Assembly: GCF_000264905.1 (NCBI RefSeq)
Contig: NW_006763144.1
Coordinates: 496,001-560,000, forward strand
DNA length: 64,000 nt
Direction of reading: 5' to 3'
Source of the DNA: Stereum hirsutum FP-91666 SS1
Taxonomy: Eukaryota; Basidiomycota; Agaricomycetes; Russulales; Stereaceae
A program made the translations under genes and the position numbers. Positions 11,196 to 22,127 of this stretch are shown here, one piece after another (position 1 is the stretch's first letter; every line of letters begins with the position of its first letter). Under the pieces are notes generated by a model. The model was not told where the DNA came from. It searched no databases and was given only the letters and a program-made list of their open reading frames with translations.

Positions 11196-12787
11196 GCGAT
11201 ACGGTCACGAAGCTTCGAAGATGCGAAGGTGGCGGTCGGGGGCTGGATGGAGCGCGGGGTTGAGTGGCGAACGTATACTTGCTATGGTCGATTATTTCCG
11301 GAGACTGGATTATTTATTTGTGGCGGCCTCGGTCGAGCGTTATGACGAACACGATATTGAACGTACCAGTGATTTAATGGCTTATTCAAACCTGCGAAGT
11401 CGAAGTCGCAACCTTTTTGGCGCTTTTTGCCACGTCAGGTTTTATGTCAGTCAAGGTTGTAAGATGAAGGTGCCACAGTTGGATGGCGCAAGGGCCATCC
11501 GCTAGGGAGCTAGCGAACAAATCCTGGGGTCACAAAGTTCCAAGATAAGATACTCCCAGGAGTTTATGGGTGGGTTCGTTCCTAGATTTGACGAGAATAA
11601 TTTACGGTTCGTTTGGATGGAAGAGAGGTTAGCGTACGTCTAGACAGACCAGAGGTTATGGCTATGTATACCATGATGTATATGCCCCGTGCTAGGAGCA
11701 CTGAGATGATTGACACAAAGTGACTATCGAGACGGTTTGCGCAGAAGTGCGGGTAGGCAGTCGAAGAAAGAGACAGGAGTAGATGAGGTCTGTAGGATAC
11801 AGATCTGTGAAATTCGTTGAAGCGGTGCAGACCCAAGTCCAGAGAAGAGTAGACTCAGTGCAGTCGATCAACGATGCCTGCTTTCAACGAGCGACGTCTG
11901 AGGGTGTAAGTGCATGCTCAATATTTTGTTGCAGGAAGGGCCATAGGAGATCAATAGCAGAGAGGAATACATGGATGCGTGCGTGAAGTGATGAGTGCCG
12001 GCCCTTCTTGCCCCTCCCCAGCACCCAGCCGACCCGAAGCTGGCTGTCCATCTACCGAATGGGATACGACATGGAAAGCGAGCGCGATGAAGCGATGAAG
12101 GTAAGGGTAAAGCGCTTAGATGTTGAGCTTTGTGCGCCTCCAGTGACGACGCTTGGCGTTGTACTGAAAGGTAAGGGAGTGGAATCAGTATCAAAACTGT
12201 GCACGGTAGGTCTCCTTCGCATCGTGGTTTTGTGAAGAAACAAACCTGGATCTTGGTGTCGGTCTTGAGACGGAACCACTGGGGAATGGGGCTGCAAGTT
12301 CATACATGTCAAGGTCAGCACGATTGCACCGTCCAACGAGAGCTTTCAGAGGATTGAACGTACCGGTTCTGGCGCGAAGCCTTAGCGAGAATGCGCTTTG
12401 TCCTGAAAGATTTTTGGGAAGGCTGAAGACATCCCAATCGTACGGTCAGCATAACATTCTCCTCGACATCGTCTCCAACAGCGACGAGCAAAAAAATGAT
12501 GAGCTACAGACCATCGTGATAGGTGCGGGCGGCGGCGGTGGGCGTTGTCGACGGTGGGCGAAAAATAAGGTTGGGACGACGAGCACGCTCTGTACAGTTG
12601 GTGACAAAGCGGCACCTCGGCTGACTCCAGTTCTTCCCACGATTGCGCGTGATGCCGACGCGCCACCACGAAACACGAACACGAACGCGCCACGTCGAAC
12701 AATCGCAGGCTCTACTTTCCTGCACAGCGTACTCAGCCTTGTTCGTCTTACGATCTTCGACATATCATACTCTTCACGACAACGAAA
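11196..12787. other. Intergenic, no supported gene
   Basis: Overlapping short frames on both strands between 11.8 and 12.8 kb show no consistent family or splice signals. The right end is the FKBP promoter, with a short 5' leader ending ACAACGAAA before the ATG. Confidence 0.4.
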
Positions 12788-13474
12788 ATGCAGCTCTTAA
12801 AGTGGATCTTTTTCCTTGCTCTCGGTCTGGTCGCTGCTGCTGAGAGCGCCAACCCCGATTCCAAGAGCCCTCCCACTGAGCTTCAGATTGATACGACTTA
12901 CCTGCCAGACGAATGTCCTGTCAAAGCGGCCAAGGGTGATTCCATCAAGGTCCACTACACCGGTACTCTCTTCTCTAACGGCAACAAGTTCGACTCGAGG
13001 TCAGTTGGTCGGGCGTCTTCTGGTTCGTGTCGATACTTACGGTGGTTGCTTGCTTGTTAACAGTCGGGACCGCGGGTCACCTCTACCTTTGACTCGTATG
13101 CACTCCTTGCTTGCTAAGGCCCCACATCTATTCTGACAGCCTGTACAGTCGGTGTTGGTCAGGTCATCAAGGGTTGGGATGAAGGTCTCGTCGGCATGTG
13201 TCTCAATGAGAAGCGCATCCTCACCATTCCCTCCGACAAGGCCTACGGTCAGTATTCAAACCTACCCCCACTCTGTTCTCTTCCCTCCGTTGACCTCACC
13301 ACCTGGCGTATTATTCTTTAACGCCGTTGGCTGCACTATAAAACTGATGATATAATTCATATGTTCGTAGGTTCTCGAGGCTTTGGCTCCGTCATCCCGG
13401 CTAACTCAGCACTTGTCTTCGATGTCGAGCTCGTTGGTCTGGATAGCAAGGCTGCTCCTCACCAGGAGCTTTAG
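12788..13474 (+). CDS. FKBP2: ER-lumenal FKBP-type peptidyl-prolyl isomerase
   Basis: Four exons (12788-12999, 13064-13095, 13149-13247, 13371-13474) encode 148 residues. An N-terminal signal peptide ([20 protein letters not shown]) is followed by a single FKBP domain: [67 protein letters not shown]. The active-site residues expected for FK506-binding isomerases (Tyr in VHYTG, Phe-Asp, Val-Ile, Trp in GWDEG, Tyr in KAYG) are present. The C-terminus HQEL matches an HDEL-type ER retrieval signal. The enzyme should assist proline-limited folding of secretory proteins. The length is normal for the FKBP2 / yeast Fpr2 family. The second exon has only 32 nt. No sign of damage. Confidence 0.95.
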
Positions 13475-13723
13475 GGCCTTTCAGCTCACTTTCATATAGG
13501 CTTGTATTTATTGTCGGATTTGCGGATATCATTCATGGAAATCAACACGGAATAACAGCATTGCATGATATTCGACCCTTTGGGGTGCATTTTGCGACGC
13601 TGAACGTCTGAGGCAACAGTCAGAACCCATACGTTATACAAAATTAAGCATCAAAAGAGCAAAAAAAGCCACGACAGAACCCCTCCCCGAGGGTCCAAAC
13701 CTCCGGTCACTGTAGCCACCAAC

Positions 13724-15417
13724 TCACTTCCTCCCCTTCTCTGCGTCCTTCAGGTTCTCGTTCAACAACTGGCTGAACTCCTCTCTCAAAATCGCCTCTC
13801 TCCTCTGCCTCTCCTCCTCCTGCAACTTCAATATACCCCTCTTCTCCTCCGCACTGATAACCTGGTTCTCCTTCCTCATACGCACGGCGTTCATCATCCT
13901 ATGCCTGCTTCCGCTCATAACGTACCCCACCTGCTCATAGGCTGCGATCTCGTCCGAGTCGAGACCAATCTCACCACGACGAGGAATACGGACGTCGGTG
14001 CCATCCTGGAGGAAGGCGGCCATGGCGGAACCTTCACCACGGAGGAGGGCCCCTCCGTACGATCTTTCGTCGACCTTTTTGGATTTGGAGGATGCAACTA
14101 CAAGGGGTTGAGGACCGACTTCGTCGTCATCGTCTTCGTCGTCTTCTGCCTTGGAATTCGATTTGGCGTGGGAAGGGATGTGAGAGGGTGGGGGCATGAG
14201 CGCTGATGAAGACGAGGCGGACGCGTCGGGGATGAAAGTTCCAGAGGGCGCGGATTTCTCGACCCAGTCTTCTTCCACGTCCATCTTCATATCCTGTTCC
14301 TTCTCCTTCTCCTTTTCCTTGCGTGGAGGAGTCCTCGACCTCGACCTCGTTTTCCTCTCCTTTCTTCGCCTCCGCTCTCTCTCATCGTCCTCGTCGTCGG
14401 AATAGCTTTTTCGGTCTTTGCGATGATGGCCCTTGTCTTTGTCCTTGCGTTCGGACCTCTCGCGACGTTTCTTCTCCTTCTTTTCGCGACGACGGCGTTC
14501 TTCTTCGCTATCTGTAATGTCGGAGTCGGAGGGAGTGGGAGAGCGACGACGTTTGCTGTGCTTGCTACGGCGCGATTTTGAGTCTCGTTCGGGTGAGCTA
14601 GAAATACGAAGCAGACACCGGGATGGGTTGTAAGTCGCTAGATCAAAACATGAAATCTGTTTAATAAAATGAGGGACATACAGTTCGCGATGAGCGTGTT
14701 TGGGCGACGGAGGCCAGATACTCAGTGTGGTACTCAGTCTCTGCTGTCTGCGTCTGCAAAGATAAAACGTAATCGTCAGCTTTCGCTCATATAATACGAA
14801 AGAGAGTTAAGAGAGGACACATACCCCTCGAAGTAATCGCTCCCTCCACCACCGTACCCACCACCTCCATACCCACCTCCACCTCCACCATACCCATGTC
14901 CACCTTCAGCGCCTCCACCACCACCACCACCACCGCCTCCATCACCCCTTCTCGGCGGATACATGTTCTCCTGTTTCCTCCACGGAGCTCCTCCGTTCCC
15001 AGCCTCACCGTCCTTTCCAGCTCTGTCGCCATCTCCGCTATGAGCTGGGAGATGGGGAGGAGGAGACCTCGCCGGACGACGATATTCTTCATACTCAGGG
15101 CTCGCACGTCGAATGCGTACGCGCTTCTCTTTGTCCTTGCCGCCCGCTCTATCCTTATCCTTGTCTTCATCTCTGTCCCTCTCACGATCCCTGCCCCGGC
15201 TCCTCTCCTCGTCACGGTCACGCCCTCCGTCCCTCCTGTCATCCCTATCCCTATCCCGACTACTGGGCTCCCTTTCCCTTTCCCTATCCTTATCCTTGGC
15301 ATGTTTGCGGTCCCTGTCATGATCGTCTTTCAGAGAGCGGTACGAAGAACGGGGAGGTGGTGAGGAAGCCATTTCTTGTGGGATGAGGCCCATACGGGAG
15401 GGGTGGACTGTCGCCAT
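13724..15417 (-). CDS. NKAP: NKAP-family spliceosome-associated protein
   Basis: Three exons on the minus strand (15417-14825, 14753-14682, 14597-13724) give 512 residues in frame. The N-terminal third is RS/RD/RE-rich with Asp-Arg/Lys repeats, then a glycine tract (ten G in a row, then GYGGGG units). A conserved block FEGRRQQRLSTTLSIWPPSP runs across the exon 1/2 junction, as in NKAP proteins. The C-terminal 100 residues are the diagnostic NKAP/SynMuv domain: YGGALLRGEGSAMAAFL, RIPRRGEIGLDSDEIAAYE, GYVMSGSRHRMMNAVRMRKE, SAEEKRGIL. Known relatives act in the activated spliceosome and in transcriptional repression. Lys/Arg-rich stretches imply nuclear localisation. The splice model restores the conserved WPPSP region and is well supported. 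Start: the first ATG (MATVHPSRMGLIP). Confidence 0.93.
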
Positions 15418-16086
15418 GTCGAGGTGGCTCTAGTAATTACGGGGGCTAGCAGACCAACAATCAAGCCTTGAAGAGCGCTCGTACAACCAGACGATTAAGG
15501 CGAGAGGAAGAAAGCAAAAGGGTTGGTGGTGGAAGTTGTTGGTGAAGACGAGGCGACGGCAGAGGCGCGCAACACGGGATGACGGCGAGAGGGCACGTGA
15601 CTGGGACGCGTCGACATTTATTGGAGATTTTCTGCACTATTTTGCCTCGCCACGATGCCGTCTGAGTATCCTGAGGCCTGAGCATCGCCAGGCCTGGCTC
15701 GAGAAGTCAGTTTGTTAGTACTAACGACGTGTTTAATTGTCAGCAAAACGTAGACATGGGTATCCACTACACAAGTACAGGCGCAGCCAACAGAGATGCG
15801 CTAGATAATACAGAGTACAGTCAACAATATGCACAAGAGAAATTCTGGTATACAGCTACTAAGAAAGATAGCGCCTATTTCAGAGAGTGGGCGGAGATAT
15901 AATTATAGCAGCCGTGACCAGATGGCTAGACACTCATAAGTACAGTAACGTCGTTTCGATGTGTGGCGCGATTACAAGTCCTGTCGAGACTAGGGTTTAG
16001 ATACTACTACTACACTTTCATGACTTCGACTGTGGGGCTCAAGGGTCCATCTAGATGGGAGTGTACGCAGTTAGTCTCAGCGCGAT
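15418..16086. other. Intergenic
   Basis: The left part is the NKAP promoter; the right part is the 3' region of the first kinase. No open frame of note. Confidence 0.45.
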
Positions 16087-17461
16087 TCAAAGGGAGGGAA
16101 ATAGGCATACCATTATTTCATCATCGTTGACCACCACCATATCCTCCCTCACCAACCTCCTCCTCGTATCAAACCTCCTCAAATACTGCGGCAATCTCTC
16201 CCCGAACAACTCTAACCCATCCAAGAACCCCTTCGGCAATAAATCCTTCCTCTGATCCCACGGCTTCACGTCGACCATCGTCAACCTTTCCACGCAAATT
16301 ATTACCATACCAAAACTATACGCATCCGCCAACCGCGCATCCTGACACTCTCCCCTCAACACCTCAGGCGCACTGAATGGCCTCGTCCCAGGATGTATCT
16401 GCTCCACCTGCCTCTGCGGAGGAAACCGCGTATGTGAGTGCTTGAGATGCGCGAATGGGTCGAGGGGTTCCTCCGAGTCTGGCGGCATGTAGATCGAGTC
16501 TGCGTGGACTGATCTTCCAAAGTCGAGGATTTTGAGTGTGCCATGCTGTGTGATTTGGATGTTCAGAAGTGATAGATCGCCGTGACTGAGTCCGGAAGCG
16601 TGTAGATGCGTGAGGCCGTCCAAGAGCTGATTATGGAGATCTCGTTTCCTCGACCTCGTCATGTCGGGCGTCTCCTTCAGAACTTCGTACAGCGTCTTCC
16701 CTTCGATGAATTCCAGCACCATCCCGACATTCTCTAAGCACCCAAGAAAGGCGGGAAGGTTTTTATGCCGGGGTACGGTCGTATAGACGCGTAATTCGGC
16801 GAGCGTTTGCGCCGCGACGTCCGGTGCGTTCGACTGCATCTCACCGTTGATCTCGAGCTGGACGGTCTCGGGCTTTTTGACTATACATTTGAAGAGCTCA
16901 GAGACAGATCCTGTGGCTACAGGAAGGAGAGCAGATGTTGGATTTGGTGGGGCGGAGTAGTATGTCGGGGTGGGGAAGGAGAAAATGGAGTTTACTGGGT
17001 TTTGTCCCCTACGGACGGAGTCAGAGGGTTGTGGCGAGCGAGGACGGAGTTTTGATGTTGTTTGCTGAGGTGGTGAGGTCGTGTATTCGTTGTAAATCGT
17101 CTCCTCTGAAGGGGGAAACTGGTGTGAGTGGGAATGGGAGTATGGAGATGGATGTGGATGTGGTGGATGGGCAGGAGGTGGCGCAGGAGCATTCGAGTCT
17201 TTGCCTTCTTCGTCTAGCTCGACTGAAAGTTTCGTTGTATGTTCATGTTAAGCAAGATAGAAGATATATTATCGGATAGCGAGACGCACCCATCCACCAG
17301 TTCTTTTTAGATGTGAGTGTGATGCGCTTGACGTGCATCGTCGAACTGAGGGATCGTTGTGGTGCATGGGGTGTAGATGTCATTGTCGGTGTGTTGTATC
17401 CTGTGGACGATTGGCTCTGCGACCGAGTCGAGCGACTGTATGTAGCACGCTGTGAGTGCAT
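16087..17461 (-). CDS. Atypical protein kinase with HGD catalytic loop
   Basis: Two exons (17461-17290 and 17222-16087; 67-nt intron) give 435 residues in frame. The first half is disordered, with a His/Pro/Ser tract (HPHPSPYSHSHSH), then a kinase-like domain. Visible motifs: GMVLEFIEGKTLYEVL at the hinge, SGLSHGDLSLLNI as catalytic loop (HGD in place of HRD, Asp and Asn kept), LKILDFG as the metal-binding motif, GTRPFSAPE as APE, and ADAYSFGMVI. I see no classical glycine loop and no clear VAIK lysine; the corresponding region reads TGSVSELFKCIVKK. The family is recurrent in agaricomycetes, and its substrates are unknown to me. It may be an active but divergent kinase or a pseudokinase. It lies in tandem with a conventional kinase in the same orientation. 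Confidence 0.82.
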
Positions 17462-17752
17462 GGCTACTATCGCACTTGGGCGAAGTTGTAGAAGGGACTG
17501 AGATCAGAGGCAGATGCCCCAAGCAGGTAAACGTTCGTGCGTTCAAATGCTGCTTCTCTTCTGAACCAGCTGACGCCACCTAATGGAGATGTGGCCCATG
17601 GACGCCACTTTGCCCAATACAGAGTCCCCAACGATTGTGTTAAAATCAAGTAAATTTGCTGGAATATCGCTAATCAATAGCGACATCCGAAAGTAAGTAG
17701 TACATGGATTAGAGTAGGTAGGATACAACGAGATCGCAATCCTGAATAACTG

Positions 17753-19113
17753 CTAACATACAACCTTGGTCGTAACTAGTTCGTCCTCATAGTCGGAATC
17801 CTTCTCGAAATCATCCAATCCATCCAGAATGTCCTGCATCAACATCTCCAACTTGAAATCAACCTTAGCTCCCTCAAGAGTCCCGAGGTCTGCCCTAGGC
17901 ACAAGCCCCGCCGTCTTGAACTCCTGCTTCGAATCCATGGAAGTCTCGTCGGTGGATTGCGAGTGGATCCTAGGTGTACGAAGAATATACTCCTCGCGTA
18001 ACGATTCGATACTGCTCTTCGAACTCGAGCTCTGCATCTCGATAGAGTACTCCGAGTCTGCTGGCGAGTCCAACACTTGGACATTCACTGCACCGTGCGG
18101 CCCATCACCGCACATCTTCATCGTCATCTTGTCATGCCACGCTTTCACGTGTGGTGTCCCACTCTCGATCTCGTCCAGTGACATGAAGAATGTACTGATT
18201 TTTGTTATTTCGGCTCGTATTTTGGGTAGCGAGAGGCGTTTGAATGGGTCTGGATGGAGTATGCGTTTTAAAAGGTCGTTGGCTTCGGCAGAGATGGGGA
18301 GACGGCGGCGAAGGTAGTGTGGGTCGCGGAGGTAGGCACTGAAGGAATGGTCTTCGTCATGGGCAATGGTCCAAGGGTTGGCCGAAGATATGAGGTTGAG
18401 AAGAATGATACCGAGTGCCCAGATATCGCTCTGTCGAGGTGAAAAGCCACTCGTTGGACTGAGCGCCTCTGATAGACATTCTACACGAAGAAACACACGT
18501 CAGCAAAATAGGCTGCACCAAGAGTGAAGATGGACGCACCGGGACTGAGGTAGGGAAGAGTTCCCGTTCGGATCTCTTTGCACTTCTTGTCCACCGTCGC
18601 CAGCCCAAAATCAGCCAACCAGATCGATTTCCCGTCCTCACTCGTCAGAATATTATCGGGTTTCAAATCTCGATGATAAACCCCCTTATTATGACAATAG
18701 CCCACCGCGTCCACAATCTGCCCAAACACAGCCCTCACAATCTCGTCATTTCCATAGTAAGGAGCCCTCCTCTCGTATATCGATTTCCGCAGGTCGCCAC
18801 TCCTGATCAGGTCGAGAACGATGTAGACAAATGACTCGTCCTCGTATACGCTGTGCATGGTGAGGATATGAGGGTGTTTTGAGACTCGTTGATGCAGGAG
18901 GATTTCGTGGCGGAGGTGGTGTGTGAGAGAACTATCGTAGCAGGCTTTGGACATGCACTTGACGGCGTACTGGTCGCAGTCGGGCGAAGTGAGATCAACG
19001 GCGCGGTACACTGCGCCAGAAGCACCACAAGCCAGGAGGTCGACAAAGAGGATAGTTTCGTTGGCAATGGTAGAGCCTGTGAGGTTGCGACAATGGGAGG
19101 CCGTGAACGCCAT
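17753..19113 (-). CDS. Serine/threonine protein kinase, Ran1/Ksp1-like
   Basis: Two exons (19113-18540 and 18480-17753; 59-nt intron) give 433 residues. The intron junction restores the APE motif (LPYLSPE). A complete kinase domain is visible: CGASGAVYRAVD as glycine loop, YAVKCMSK with the ATP lysine, EILLHQR helix C, VYHRDLKPDN catalytic loop, LADFGLA metal motif, LSPECLSE, SDIWALGIILLNLI, and a final arginine region DPFKRLSLPKI. A Ser-rich acidic tail of about 140 residues follows. The layout resembles the fission-yeast Ran1 / yeast Ksp1-Sks1 group, which link nutrients to development, but the assignment within Ser/Thr kinases is inference. The start ATG gives MAFTASHCRNLTGS; the frame is open further upstream without an ATG. 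A GT right at the 3' end (AAG|GTTGTATG) leaves open a further short exon. Confidence 0.9.
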
Positions 19114-20140
19114 TGTAGGATGAGGTGCGAAGGTGGAAATATGGATAGGGTAGGAAGTCGTGATTATTCTGGAGAAAGAGAACAAAGGATGTGGGTAGAA
19201 AGGAGGCGATAGCCAGAGACCTTGAGGTTCGCGCGCGGCACGATCGATGTTGTACAAGCGAAGAAGATAGTGGTGGGTGTTAAGCCAGATAAAACCCCTC
19301 GCCCATGCAAAGGCAGATTGTTATGCCTCCCGTCGCGGAAGGATTCATGACGGTTCGGCCACAAGTGCGGGATGTTTGAGCGTAAGGTGAGGGTTCCGAA
19401 CCGGCCCTGGCAGCTGAGTGGCGGATTCAGATGGCGGCCTTTCAATCGGGCGGAAGATGTCAGGATCCTGGCCGAGACATTATGAGTTTAACAGTCTCAA
19501 CCTCAGGGTTTTCTCCGCAAATGATAGTGTGGAAAGATGCATGTTATCGTATTGTACACAAGGACCTAGACGAAGAGTAGCAAACGACGTTGGCCGCTGG
19601 GAAGGAAAATCGAGCCAGTCCGGATGCAGCGTCAGGCTAGATCGAGGAAAACAGGCATCTGGTGCGCCTCCGAGAGTTTTCAGGCTGATATGCATCATTA
19701 CCTCAGCACAGCTCCAAAGACAAAGCGTCGAGAGACTTGTAGGGGTCGGTAGCGATGAGCGAAGCGAGGGCAACGAGATGAAAATCAAAAACGGGAGGGA
19801 GGAGGGAGGCGCCAGCCGGATGCTTCCGCTTAGCTCGCCACAGACGCCACTCTCTGCTCTTCAAGCTTCAACCTCCATTGAATCTCCATCGAGATCCATG
19901 TTGTCGTACCCCCCAGGAGACGTCTTTGTCGAAAGAATACAATAGGTATCGATGCGGTTCGTATGGTTTCGTAAATTGATAGACTATGTAGAAAGAACGA
20001 TAAATAAATACAGTCGAAAGGTAGAAAAAGTCGCACAGTCGGTGTAACCACAAACATAAAACAAGCACATGTACCGAGCACCAGATTCGAAATAAATCTG
20101 CGAGAGAACACCATCTGCCTGTATACATACTCTGAGCCAC
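19114..20140. other. Intergenic; kinase promoter
   Basis: A plus-strand open frame at 19418-19945 overlaps the presumed promoter and shows no family. Nothing else supported. Confidence 0.4.
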
Positions 20141-21160
20141 TCAATCACAAATCCGCAACTGCCTCAGTGCCAATTCGATCGCCTCCAGCATAGTCTCGTA
20201 GGAGCATTCCTCCTGATCCACCTCCATTGCCTCCTCCTTCTCTCGTTCACGCTCCCTCTGAATCCTCCTCGCATCATGCCATTCCATCGACGCCCTCGTA
20301 TCCCTCATCTCGCCAGCCAACTTGTCCGCCTTGTCCCTAATCTCCTGCTGAAATGCCAAACTCCTCTCTCTCTGCTCCTGCTGAAACTGCTCCCTCTCAC
20401 GTGCAGACCGCTCGGCACGCTCCTTCCTCTTAGTCTCCATCCTCTCTAGATGCATTTCTGTCTCTCGACGCATTCGTGCAGCTCGTTCGGCGCGGTAGCG
20501 TTCCACTGCGGCAGCCTCTGCTTCCTGGTAGAGATATTTTTTCAAGTCCAAACGTACTTGGGACTGGGCCCGTATCCGCGTACCAAGCTCTGGTGTGGTA
20601 TCCATCGAGATATCAGGCTGACAATTTTTCGAGGAAGTCATCGCCGCAGAACGATTCGTCTTCTGCAGAGATCGTGAAGAGCCGCATTCTTGAAACACAG
20701 ATGTGACAGTCGAAAGGGGAGAAAGATGATACGACTTCGGATGGCAGTGGTAGGGTGTGTGCGTCGAACATCCTTGCACGGGTTTAGAAGCATGAGGCCC
20801 CTGACGAGGAAAACGCGCAGGATGATTCCTCAACGTTGGCTTGTCGCCAAACGCACGATAATGAGCGGAAAAGAGATGTGGCGCCTGCACGATCAAGAGT
20901 GGATTTTTAAGCCCAATCGGCTCGGAACGGAGGAGAGGTGCGATCGCATGGGGTGTCGAGGAAGAGGAAGCCGAACAGGAAGATATGGCAGGGGATGATT
21001 CCTTTGAAGCGTGAGCCATAGGGCCGCTGGCAAGAGATGGTCGGGAAGGTGGTGGCAGAAAGGGAAGGAGGTGAGGGAAACGCGTACAGACGATTGCCGA
21101 CTTGCTCATCTGTGGCAGGGGCGTGGACTTACGGAACCTATTGTTTGACGTATACGGCAT
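20141..21160 (-). CDS. Coiled-coil hypothetical protein
   Basis: An open frame of 339 codons from an ATG at 21160. The first half is low-complexity (Ser/Pro/His-rich); alternative starts are at about 21106 (MSKSAIV) and 21022 (MAHASKE). The second half is strongly charged and helical: a long run with ERYRAERAARMRRETEMHLE, KRKERAERSAREREQFQQEQ and RRIQREREREKEEAMEVDQE, predicting a coiled coil of about 120 residues. It ends with a short hydrophobic helix (TMLEAIELALRQLRICD). No known family recognised. A donor-like GTAAGT near the ATG means the first exon could differ. Likely real because of the long frame and coherent coiled-coil composition. Confidence 0.5.
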   Translation of the reverse strand: MPYTSNNRFRKSTPLPQMSKSAIVCTRFPHLLPFLPPPSRPSLASGPMAHASKESSPAISSCSASSSSTPHAIAPLLRSEPIGLKNPLLIVQAPHLFSAHYRAFGDKPTLRNHPARFPRQGPHASKPVQGCSTHTPYHCHPKSYHLSPLSTVTSVFQECGSSRSLQKTNRSAAMTSSKNCQPDISMDTTPELGTRIRAQSQVRLDLKKYLYQEAEAAAVERYRAERAARMRRETEMHLERMETKRKERAERSAREREQFQQEQRERSLAFQQEIRDKADKLAGEMRDTRASMEWHDARRIQREREREKEEAMEVDQEECSYETMLEAIELALRQLRICD

Positions 21161-21234
21161 AACACGTGATCGCGTTGATAAGTTATGTACCTCATGTTAT
21201 TGCAGGGTATTGCATGAAAGGACTCACGGAATTT

Positions 21235-21570
21235 ATATGCTACGTAGCTGAGCAAAGTGGCCTGGTCACTGTTCTTTCTTAGCTCGTAAATATTCGCGAC
21301 ATTATAGAGCGGTGGAGGCTTTACATTCAGGAAAAGGATGTCCGTCTGGCCTTCGAATAGATTCTTGCACTCATCATCGCCCGACGGTGGTAAGTGCCAG
21401 GAAAAACAGTCACAGTGGGAAAAGTCCGAGTCGCGACTCGCTTTGACTTTAAAGTTTACACCATTAGGAGGCAGCACGTGATCGCGTTCTCTCGATTGAG
21501 TGGCGGTGGCACAACTCAGCGTGATGAATGAAGCTCGATGCTTGATAAAATGGGGACGTAACAACCTCAT
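21235..21570 (-). CDS. Possible upstream exon or small hypothetical gene
   Basis: An open frame from an ATG at 21570 (MRLLRPHF...) encodes a segment of ordinary composition (DILFLNVKPPPLYNVANIYEL). It is followed by a donor-like GTGAGT at about 21231 and a possible acceptor ACAATAG at about 21134, next to the coiled-coil gene. It could be the first exon of that gene, but the direct splice gives a frame that stops, so I do not join them. No family recognised. Confidence 0.25.
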
Positions 21571-22127
21571 AGACCAATAGAATCGCAGATTGATTATAGA
21601 TATAACAGGTCACGACCAGAAAAATACAGTGAGACAACGAGATGAAAGACAGTAGTGCAACGTATACGCGAAATAGTCCAATGTACAGTCAAAACAGCAG
21701 AGCAAGAGCAAGACAGCGGCGGAGACACAAAGAAAAGGGTGAACCACAGGGTATACAGGAGGAGAAGATGAATACATGATGTGGTTCGAAAGCGACTATT
21801 ATATCGAAAACAGATGCGAGAGACGACGAATGCAAAGACAATAAGTGAAGGCATAAAAAAAGTCCCGGCGGTCACGAGATATTGAGCAAGTAATTGGAAG
21901 AGGGATCAAGGAGAGGGTTAGAGATTATGTAGAGGACAAAAAGAAAAGAATCAAATGTCATGGAGGACGCGATGATGCGAGAATATATAGATGAGTTAGA
22001 AGAATAAGCAAAACAAGGCGATGAGCCAGACGAGCAGGATAGCAACGGAAAGACAACAGCGAAAACAAAAACAGAACGCAAACAATAGATGAGAGAGAAT
22101 AAAAGAAGCATACAGCACGACGAACAC
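21571..22127. other. Intergenic, A-rich
   Basis: Purine-rich sequence between the coiled-coil gene and the HMG-box gene. No supported gene. Confidence 0.4.

Noticed and set aside
13901..14206. Plus-strand open frames opposite the NKAP gene (also 14896-15363)
   Set aside because: They are antisense translations of Asp/Arg/Ser-rich NKAP codons, and the minus strand carries a clearly conserved protein.
19418..19945. Plus-strand 175-codon frame upstream of the kinase
   Set aside because: No domain, arbitrary composition, overlaps the expected kinase promoter.
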